Made by a program: the position numbers and the translations under genes. From assembly GCA_002391075.1 (NCBI GenBank), contig DGRN01000017.1:1-11057 (forward strand): a DNA stretch of 11,057 nt. The letters are read 5' to 3'. Each line of letters starts with the position of its first letter. The stretch's first letter is position 1. Source of the DNA: Candidatus Saccharibacteria bacterium UBA4387. Its GTDB lineage: Bacteria; Patescibacteriota; Saccharimonadia; Saccharimonadales; Saccharimonadaceae. The notes beneath the pieces were generated by a model that was not told where the DNA came from, did not search any database, and saw nothing but the letters and a program-made list of their open reading frames with translations. Positions 4,841 to 10,420 of the stretch are shown here, piece after piece.

Positions 4841-5987
4841 CAATCCTGGCGAGCAAAAAGCTTCAATTGCGCAGGCTTTTGGCGAATGCCTTTACGATGC
4901 GCTAGAAAACGATCCGGGCTTCTACTTTTTCTCACCTGACGAAACGACCTCGAACAAACTAAACCAGGTCTACGACGCCTCGCCTCGTGCTTGGGTTCGC
5001 GACACTGAAAAATGGGACAAAAACCTCGCGCCGGACGGCCGAGTCGTGGAATTGCTATCAGAGAATGCACTCTTTGGCGTTTATGCTGGCCACGTATTGA
5101 GCGGCGGCCGCGGCGTCATGACTTCATACGAGGCATTTTTGCCCATCGTGTCGTCGCAGCTCGACCAGCATCTGAAATTCCTACATCAAAGCGCCAAAGT
5201 TGAATGGCGTCCGAACTACGCGCCGCTAAATATTTTATCGACCTCTTGCTGGGAGCGCCAAGATCATAACGGATATACGCATCAAAACCCAGCTCTCATT
5301 TCTAGCTTGCTTGCCAAGCCTTCGAATTTATGCAATTGTCTATTTCCGATTGACGACATCGCGGCGGCTGCGACCTGGGAATTCATGGAAAAGAGCCAAA
5401 ACGTCGTCAATCTCGTCACTTTTAATAAAATTCCGCAACCGCGCTGGATTGATATAAATCACGCTCGCTGGCAATTTGACGGTGGTGGCGCGTCGATTTT
5501 CGGCTTCGCTTCTGACGATAATCCTGATGTTGTGGTGGCTGCCGCTGGCGACATGCTGAGCTTCGAAGCTCTTGAGGGTATCCGTCTCGCCAAGTCGAAA
5601 AAGCCAGATTTGCGCGTCCGCTTCGTCGGCATCGCAGCGCTTTCTTACGGCGCTATTGGCACGACCGAAAACAAGCTTTCGCAGGAACGCTTTGACGAAT
5701 ATTTCACGCAACATTTGCCAATCGTCGCAAACTTCCACGGCTATCCAGAGACTTTGCGTAGTATTTTTGCGCACTATACCGATGCGCGCCGCGTAGATGT
5801 TCACGGTTATAGCGACGAAGGCTCAACTACTTCGCCGCTGGATGAGCTTGGCCGCAACGGCGTCTCGCGCTACGATATCGCTGCCAGCATCCTTGAGCGC
5901 GCTGGCGCTCCACAATTCCGCCAAGAATTCGCGCAATTATTGGCCGAAAACGCCGAATATGCCAGCATCTATGGCCTCGACAAGTAG
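4818..5987 (+). CDS. xfp: Phosphoketolase, middle and C-terminal half
   Basis: A 389-residue protein matching the pyrimidine-binding and C-terminal domains of phosphoketolase. Landmarks: SPDETTSNKL (39-48), LSEN with Glu82 (the position of the catalytic Glu that activates thiamine diphosphate), GRGVMTSYEAF (97-107), ERQDHNGYTHQNP (146-158) with His150 and His155, NKIPQPRW (203-210), AAAGDM (241-246) and GSTTSPLDELGRNGVSRYDIA (the C-terminal domain). It overlaps the upstream gene by 23 nt in the +1 frame and has its own AAGGAG site, so translation is probably coupled. The long linker of single-chain enzymes is shortened: about 50 residues fewer than in the Bifidobacterium protein as I recall it, so this is more than one missing base. 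Catalytic residues lie on both chains, so the two products should form a complex. A frameshift in a once-single gene is the alternative but would not explain the ribosome site or the lost linker. Confidence 0.88.
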   Translation: MNLPTKINNPGEQKASIAQAFGECLYDALENDPGFYFFSPDETTSNKLNQVYDASPRAWVRDTEKWDKNLAPDGRVVELLSENALFGVYAGHVLSGGRGVMTSYEAFLPIVSSQLDQHLKFLHQSAKVEWRPNYAPLNILSTSCWERQDHNGYTHQNPALISSLLAKPSNLCNCLFPIDDIAAAATWEFMEKSQNVVNLVTFNKIPQPRWIDINHARWQFDGGGASIFGFASDDNPDVVVAAAGDMLSFEALEGIRLAKSKKPDLRVRFVGIAALSYGAIGTTENKLSQERFDEYFTQHLPIVANFHGYPETLRSIFAHYTDARRVDVHGYSDEGSTTSPLDELGRNGVSRYDIAASILERAGAPQFRQEFAQLLAENAEYASIYGLDK

Positions 5988-6026
5988 TCCGCACGGCTCA
6001 ATATTCCAGATAAAATCGGTCTCATA

Positions 6027-6035
6027 TGATACAAT
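6027..6035 (+). promoter_or_regulatory. Extended -10 promoter of the acetate kinase gene (leaderless)
   Basis: TGA then TACAAT (6030-6035), and 6 nt to the ATG at 6042. No Shine-Dalgarno or -35 box is seen. It lies in the 54-nt gap after the phosphoketolase C-part gene, so acetate kinase can be made both by read-through and from its own start. Confidence 0.5.
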
Positions 6036-6041
6036 GACCCC

Positions 6042-7235
6042 ATGAGAAAGTTAATTCTAATCACGAACCCAGGCAGCGCTTCGCGCAAATATGCACTTTA
6101 TGATGGCGAGCAGCTGTTAGTAAAATTGCATTTCGAATTTGAGGGCACAAAAATCGTGTGCACTCTGAGCGACGACGAGGGGCGCAAAGATAAAGAAACA
6201 GTAGCGATTAAAACGCTGGACGAAGCTGTTGGGGAAGTGGATAGGATTTTACATCGCGAGCACTATCTGAGCGACAAAAATAAACTGGCGGCAGCCGTAA
6301 TTCGTGTCGTGGCACCAGGCGACTATTTCGTGACCGACCATATTGTCGATGACGAATTCATGAAGCAACTCGAAATCGCGGCCGAGCGCAACCCAATTCA
6401 CGTTCCGAACACCAAGAACGAAATCGTCTGCATGCTCGACGTCTTCAAGGACACAAAAATCATCGCGGTTAGCGACTCTGCTTTCCACTGGGACAAGCCG
6501 GATACGATGAAATACTATTCTTTCGACATCGAATTAGCGAACAAATTCCAAATCAAGCGCTATGGATACCATGGCCTCTCCTACGGTTATATTTCGCGCT
6601 ATATGAAAGAGCAGGGCATTTTGCCAGAGAAACTCGTCGCCATGCATCTTGGCTCCGGCTCGTCCGTTTCTGCTATTTATGCTGGTCGTGCCATGGACAA
6701 CTCGATGGGCTATACGCCGCTCGAGGGTGTCGCAATGTCGACTCGCATCGGTACTATTGATGCCATGGCTGCTATCGAGCTCAAAAAAGCCCTCAAAATC
6801 AAAGATGACACTGAATTTGAATTTTATCTGAACAAAAAATGCGGCCTACTCGGCCTCTCCGGCATCTCGGACGATTTGCGCGAAGTCATCAAAGGCCGCG
6901 ACGAAGGTCGCCTCCGCCCGATGCTGGCGCACTCGATTTTCGTCTACCGCATCCAATCCTACATCGGCACCATGGCCGCCTCGCTAGGTGGCGTCGACGC
7001 GCTAGTTTTTGCAGGTACGATCGGCGAGCGCTCGAACGAGGTCCGTCGCTTCATTTGTCAGAAGCTTGGCTATCTCGGCTTCAAGATCGATGAAACCAAA
7101 AACCTCAACCCGGAATTCACTAATCACCACGCCCTCATCTCTGATAGCCGCAGCAAACCAATCTATATTGTCGAAACTGACGAAACCGCCCAAATGATCT
7201 ACCAGGCACAAAAATTCCTCAGCGACGAAGAGTAA
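6042..7235 (+). CDS. ackA: Acetate kinase (divergent)
   Basis: A 397-residue protein, the usual length for the family, which transfers phosphate between acetyl phosphate and ADP to give acetate and ATP in the cytoplasm. ASKHA-fold landmarks: NPGSASRK (9-16) in place of NxGSSSxK, Arg88, SDSAFH with Asp145, RYGYHG with His177, HLGSGSS (202-208), MGYTPLEGVAMSTRIGTID (222-240) with Arg235, NKKCGLLGLSG (264-274), TIGER (326-330) and Glu381. By alignment from memory with the Methanosarcina enzyme, the catalytic Asn, Arg, Asp, His, Arg and Glu are all kept. Several usual flanking residues differ: HRVVHGG is IRVVAPG, FHGTSH is YHGLSY, HLGNG is HLGSG, and GIGEN is TIGER. Its place right after phosphoketolase makes acetyl phosphate the expected substrate. 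No phosphotransacetylase gene is in the window. A related carboxylate kinase specificity cannot be excluded. Confidence 0.9.
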   Translation: MRKLILITNPGSASRKYALYDGEQLLVKLHFEFEGTKIVCTLSDDEGRKDKETVAIKTLDEAVGEVDRILHREHYLSDKNKLAAAVIRVVAPGDYFVTDHIVDDEFMKQLEIAAERNPIHVPNTKNEIVCMLDVFKDTKIIAVSDSAFHWDKPDTMKYYSFDIELANKFQIKRYGYHGLSYGYISRYMKEQGILPEKLVAMHLGSGSSVSAIYAGRAMDNSMGYTPLEGVAMSTRIGTIDAMAAIELKKALKIKDDTEFEFYLNKKCGLLGLSGISDDLREVIKGRDEGRLRPMLAHSIFVYRIQSYIGTMAASLGGVDALVFAGTIGERSNEVRRFICQKLGYLGFKIDETKNLNPEFTNHHALISDSRSKPIYIVETDETAQMIYQAQKFLSDEE

Positions 7236-7242
7236 CAAGAAT

Positions 7243-7264
7243 CACCCCATCTCGGGGTGTTTTT
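7243..7264 (+). terminator. Intrinsic terminator of acetate kinase, probably shared with the convergent gene
   Basis: CACCCC (7243-7248) pairs with GGGGTG (7254-7259) around a 5-nt loop, followed by TTTTT (7260-7264). Read from the minus strand the same stem is followed by GATTCTTGTT, a weaker U-rich tail, so it may also end the convergent transcript. Confidence 0.8.
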
Positions 7265-7265
7265 G

Positions 7266-7520
7266 TTATTTCTGGTGTTTTTCCCAAGCTTTGCGGATGC
7301 TCGAAAGCGACAAGGTTGACAACGTGAAGCCGAGCACTGGCACTATCGAAGACAGCCAGATGTTGCTCGTGAACTGAATTGCATAAGAATAAACAACTAC
7401 GACCAAATAAGTCAAAACGCAAATACAGATACGCCGGGTCAGGGAAGTCTCCCATGCCTTATCTTTTTTGACGCGCGCATTGCGGCGCTTAATCTGTTTA
7501 ATTTCCTTTTCAATGTCCAT
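7266..7520 (-). CDS. Small two-helix membrane protein, function unknown
   Basis: The protein has 84 residues with a basic N-terminal region (about 1-30, rich in Lys and Arg) and two hydrophobic segments at about 31-50 and 54-73. A short basic tail follows (IRKAWEKHQK). The pattern KAWETSLTRR, then a hydrophobic stretch with a TY pair, then VPVLGF-LSTL, resembles a conserved small protein I associate with CPR genomes; I know no function for it. Positive charge at both ends with a short turn predicts both termini in the cytoplasm. An upstream in-frame start at 7589 would put the promoter inside the gene; the ATG at 7520 is chosen because a consensus -10 lies exactly 6 nt before it. It converges on acetate kinase and diverges from the aminopeptidase. 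Confidence 0.7.
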   Translation of the reverse strand: MDIEKEIKQIKRRNARVKKDKAWETSLTRRICICVLTYLVVVVYSYAIQFTSNIWLSSIVPVLGFTLSTLSLSSIRKAWEKHQK

Positions 7521-7526
7521 AGCAAT

Positions 7527-7555
7527 ATTATACCACAGACTGACGAAAAAGTCAA
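7527..7555 (-). promoter_or_regulatory. Promoter of the small membrane protein gene (leaderless)
   Basis: On the minus strand TTGACT (7555-7550), 17 nt ending in TGG, then TATAAT (7532-7527), and 6 nt to the ATG at 7520. It is the only protein-gene promoter here with both a good -35 box and an extended consensus -10. Confidence 0.75.
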
Positions 7556-7560
7556 TGCTA

Positions 7561-7587
7561 GCGGCGCAGAGGATTGCGCAAAGCCGC
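7561..7587. repeat. Nested inverted repeat between divergent promoters
   Basis: GCGG (7561-7564) with CCGC (7584-7587) encloses CGCA (7565-7568) with TGCG (7575-7578). It lies between the divergent promoters of the membrane protein and the aminopeptidase, about 25 nt before the aminopeptidase -10. It could be an operator, but nothing else supports this. Confidence 0.35.
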
Positions 7588-7610
7588 ACTTTCGTGGCAT
7601 CGTGCGGGCG

Positions 7611-7619
7611 TGCTACACT
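7611..7619 (+). promoter_or_regulatory. Extended -10 promoter of the aminopeptidase gene (leaderless)
   Basis: TGC then TACACT (7614-7619), and 6 nt to the ATG at 7626. No Shine-Dalgarno sequence is present. Confidence 0.5.
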
Positions 7620-7625
7620 TTAAGT

Positions 7626-10004
7626 ATGGAACGTTTTTTAGATTACTTTAATCCGAGCTACTACTTGCTCGACCTGACTCTAAACCGCGCCAAGACGAAA
7701 ATGTCTGGCGAAGTTACAATCACCGGCGAAAGCTACAGCGGCGTCATCAAGCTGCATGCCGACGATATGACCATCAAGAAAGTCTGGCTAGACGACAAAA
7801 AAGCGGATTTTACGCACGAAAACGGCACGCTAAAGCTTATCGATATTGCCGAAGGCGAGCATAATCTGCGCATCGAATATAGTTTCGACGTCACGGCGGA
7901 CATGCAGGGCGCTTATCTTTCGACCTATGAGTACGAAGGCCACGAAGAGCGCATCGTGGCGACGCAATTCGAGTCGCACTTTGCGCGCGAATGTTTCCCG
8001 TGCGTTGACGAGCCGGAGGCTAAGGCTGTTTTCGATATCAAACTCCATTCCGAGGATACGGATGATACTATCTTATCGAATATGCCGGCCATGCTGACAA
8101 CGAATCAGGACAACCTAAAGACCGTTCACTTCGAGCCGACGCCAAGCATGCCGACCTATCTGGTGGCTTTTGCATTTGGTAAATTTGTCAGTTACGAAAG
8201 TCAGTCGCAGCACGGTGTCAAGATTACGACCTACGCCGGCCTGCATCAGTCGCCGAAAGATTTGGAACTTGCGGGTAACTTTGCCGCCGATGTGCTAGAT
8301 TTCTACGATGATCGCTTTAAGACTCCATTCCCGCTGCCGAAACTTGATTTACTTGCTTTGCCGGATTTTGAGTCTGGCGCCATGGAAAACTGGGGCTTGA
8401 CAACTTATCGCGAAATTGCGCTATTGGCAAATGAGCAGTCTGCACTCGATCAGAAGCAGTATGTTTGCTCTGTGGTGGCGCACGAGTTGTCGCATATGTG
8501 GTTCGGCGACTTGGTCACGATGAAATGGTGGGATGACCTCTGGCTGAACGAGTCATTCGCGAATTTGATGCAAACCTACTCAACTGCAAAAATACGCCCA
8601 GAATACGACGCTTGGGACGAGTATTATTCTGGAGCGGTGGTTTCTTCACTTCAGCGCGATTGCTTGCCGGGTGTCCAGCCGGTCGAGGTCGACGTGGCAA
8701 ATGTTTCGGACATTGAAAACCTTTTCGATGGCGCGATTGTTTATAGCAAGGGTTCGCGTCTCTTATTAATGCTGATGCGCTTGATGGGCGAAGAAGCTTT
8801 CTTTGCTGGGCTAGCCGACTATTTTGAGGCGCATAAATATAGCAACACGACGGCAGACGATCTCTGGAACGCGCTCAGCAAACATGCCGATTTCGATGTT
8901 CATGAGTTTATGACGCCATGGCTGACTCAGGCCGGTTATCCGGTGATTCAGGGCGACCATCAGACTCGCTTCTTGCTGACTGGCGAGCAGGATAACTCGC
9001 GCTACCCAATCCGCGACCTGCGCGACGATTTGTCCGGCTATTATATTATTCAGTTGACCGACGAGGAACTGAAGCAAAAACTCCAGATGCTGTTCGAGCT
9101 TAATAAGGAGCAAAAGATACGTCTCTTGCTCGATCGCAAACTGCTTGCCAAGACCGAGCGCGTTTCTGCGGCGTCACTATTCCCGATTTTGAAGGCCTTT
9201 TCTGGCGAGCGCGAAGCGGTAATTTGGGAGATTATCTCTCTAGTCATCGCAGATTTGCGCGTCTTCTTCGAGCCTGAATCTGAAACCGCAAAACAATTTA
9301 AGCTCTTTGTCAAAAATCTCTGCGCACCAAATTATGCACGCCTAGGTATAAAACAAAAAGACGACGATACCCCGAACGATATAAAACTGCGCGCGACTAT
9401 CATGGGTCTCATGAGCTATACCGATGACGAAGATTATATTAATACAGTGCGGGAAACTTACGGCGGCATGGATATAAAAAGCGTCGATTCAAATTTGCGC
9501 TGGTCGGTCGGTTCTACGCTCGTTAAAGCCGATGACGCTCTGTCGCTACAATACTTCAAGGATTATCTCTCGACTCCGGACGCCGCACTGAAATCCGATC
9601 TCTGTCTAGCGCTCACGTCCACGAAAGTTCTCACCACTGGTCAGAAATATCTGGCCGAGATAAAGAACGGTACGATTCGTCCGCAAGATCGCTTCTCGTT
9701 CTTCATTCGCCTAGAGCGCAACCATTATATTAAGGAGGCCGCGCTGGATTGGTTGCATCAGAACTGGGATTGGCTGTTTGAATTGGAAGGGGAGAAGACC
9801 GTTGCGGATTATCCGCGCTATGTCGCCAGCTCGATTCGGACCGATGATGAGGCGGATAAGTTCCGCGCCATCTTCGAGCCGCACATGAACGAAGACATCC
9901 TGGCGCGAGATGTGAAAGTCGCTTTCACGGACATTGAATCTCGCCTCCAGCTCATTTCTGCCAACGCGGAAGAGATCGCAAAAACCGTTTCTCGCTATAT
10001 ATAA
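7626..10004 (+). CDS. pepN: M1 family zinc aminopeptidase (aminopeptidase N type)
   Basis: The 792-residue protein removes N-terminal amino acids from peptides. The N-terminal beta domain contains QFESHFARECFPCVDEPEAKAVF (114-136), typical of M1 enzymes. The substrate-anchoring GAMENWG is at 251-257. The zinc site is HELSH (His286, Glu287, His290) with Glu309 in NESFA, 19 residues after the second His. The transition-state Tyr is in VYSKG (Tyr373). The remaining 400 residues or so are a helical C-terminal domain of the ERAP1_C-like type. No signal peptide is visible, so it is probably cytosolic and serves amino-acid recovery from peptides, which fits an organism dependent on a host or scavenging. 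A GTG at 7602 would add 8 residues; the ATG at 7626 is preferred because the -10 box lies 6 nt before it and the longer form would start before the predicted transcript. It stands alone, with a terminator downstream. Confidence 0.92.
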   Translation: MERFLDYFNPSYYLLDLTLNRAKTKMSGEVTITGESYSGVIKLHADDMTIKKVWLDDKKADFTHENGTLKLIDIAEGEHNLRIEYSFDVTADMQGAYLSTYEYEGHEERIVATQFESHFARECFPCVDEPEAKAVFDIKLHSEDTDDTILSNMPAMLTTNQDNLKTVHFEPTPSMPTYLVAFAFGKFVSYESQSQHGVKITTYAGLHQSPKDLELAGNFAADVLDFYDDRFKTPFPLPKLDLLALPDFESGAMENWGLTTYREIALLANEQSALDQKQYVCSVVAHELSHMWFGDLVTMKWWDDLWLNESFANLMQTYSTAKIRPEYDAWDEYYSGAVVSSLQRDCLPGVQPVEVDVANVSDIENLFDGAIVYSKGSRLLLMLMRLMGEEAFFAGLADYFEAHKYSNTTADDLWNALSKHADFDVHEFMTPWLTQAGYPVIQGDHQTRFLLTGEQDNSRYPIRDLRDDLSGYYIIQLTDEELKQKLQMLFELNKEQKIRLLLDRKLLAKTERVSAASLFPILKAFSGEREAVIWEIISLVIADLRVFFEPESETAKQFKLFVKNLCAPNYARLGIKQKDDDTPNDIKLRATIMGLMSYTDDEDYINTVRETYGGMDIKSVDSNLRWSVGSTLVKADDALSLQYFKDYLSTPDAALKSDLCLALTSTKVLTTGQKYLAEIKNGTIRPQDRFSFFIRLERNHYIKEAALDWLHQNWDWLFELEGEKTVADYPRYVASSIRTDDEADKFRAIFEPHMNEDILARDVKVAFTDIESRLQLISANAEEIAKTVSRYI

Positions 10005-10020
10005 TATATATAGATATATA

Positions 10021-10046
10021 AACACCTCGTTCGCGGGGTGTTTTTT
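10021..10046 (+). terminator. Intrinsic terminator of the aminopeptidase gene
   Basis: AACACCTCG (10021-10029) pairs with CGGGGTGTT (10034-10042; one T-G pair) around a TTCG tetraloop, with T at 10041-10046. It separates the gene from the rRNA unit. Confidence 0.88.
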
Positions 10047-10143
10047 GTGCGAAAAACTAGCACGAATGGCCGCTTATGTTTATAATAAGGGTATAAATAG
10101 CCGATTTAGCCGTCAAAAGGCCTTAATTTGGCCGACTTTTCTC

Positions 10144-10179
10144 AAAAAACGCAAAAAAGTCGAAAAATCTTCAAAAAAA
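10144..10179 (+). promoter_or_regulatory. Phased A-tracts upstream of the rRNA promoter (curved DNA / UP-element-like)
   Basis: Runs of 6, 6, 5 and 7 A at 10144-10149, 10153-10158, 10163-10167 and 10173-10179. They are centred 9-11 nt apart, about one helical turn, and end 3 nt before the -35 box. Such runs bend DNA and can bind the RNA polymerase alpha subunits at rRNA promoters. Confidence 0.55.
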
Positions 10180-10182
10180 CCC

Positions 10183-10211
10183 TTGCATCGCGTCAAAAAA
10201 TTCGCTATACT
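10183..10211 (+). promoter_or_regulatory. Predicted promoter of the 23S rRNA unit
   Basis: TTGCAT (10183-10188), 17 nt, TATACT (10206-10211). The predicted start is near 10218, about 200 nt before the 23S gene. It is placed directly after the A-tracts and after the aminopeptidase terminator. Confidence 0.6.
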
Positions 10212-10217
10212 AAGGAC

Positions 10218-10420
10218 AGTTCAAAACAAGTTCAGTTACGAACCTCTGTTAAGAGTTTGATAAATGCGAGGATCAAACAAGAAGTTCAGAAAAACTTCAC
10301 CAAAAGTTTAGATTTCTTGCGCGAGTTTATCTATTAACAATTTGATGACAACAAAGGAAATTTAATTGGCGGTATCGATTCGAAAGAATCATACCAAACT
10401 GTAATTGAACTTCAATTACT
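10218..10420 (+). ncRNA. 23S rRNA leader with serial hairpins, no 16S or tRNA
   Basis: Visible hairpins: GTTTGAT/ATCAAAC (10255-10261/10272-10278); GAAGTT/AACTTC (10281-10286/10293-10298); GGTATCGATTC with GAATCATACC around a GAAA tetraloop (10371-10381/10386-10395, one bulged C); and a perfect GTAATTGAA/TTCAATTAC palindrome (10401-10409/10411-10419). TATCTATTAACAA (10328-10340) loosely resembles the boxA antitermination element (9 of 13 positions with the E. coli form). The hairpins nearest the gene are likely RNase or processing signals. Two short open frames here look like chance. The stretch 10047-10143 before the A-tracts holds nothing I can name beyond a TATAAT at 10081. Confidence 0.5.

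Noticed and set aside
4800..4845. Sequencing indel or pseudogene as the cause of the phosphoketolase split
   Set aside because: The second gene has a well-spaced Shine-Dalgarno site and ATG, the linker is shortened by far more than one base, and both halves keep all motifs. Read-level proof is still lacking.
7521..7589. Longer N-terminus for the small membrane protein
   Set aside because: It would place a near-consensus promoter inside the coding region; the ATG at 7520 fits the 6-nt rule of the window.
10128..10337. 69-residue lysine-rich open frame before 23S
   Set aside because: It starts with TTG in the A-tracts, spans the rRNA promoter, and its lysines come from A-runs.
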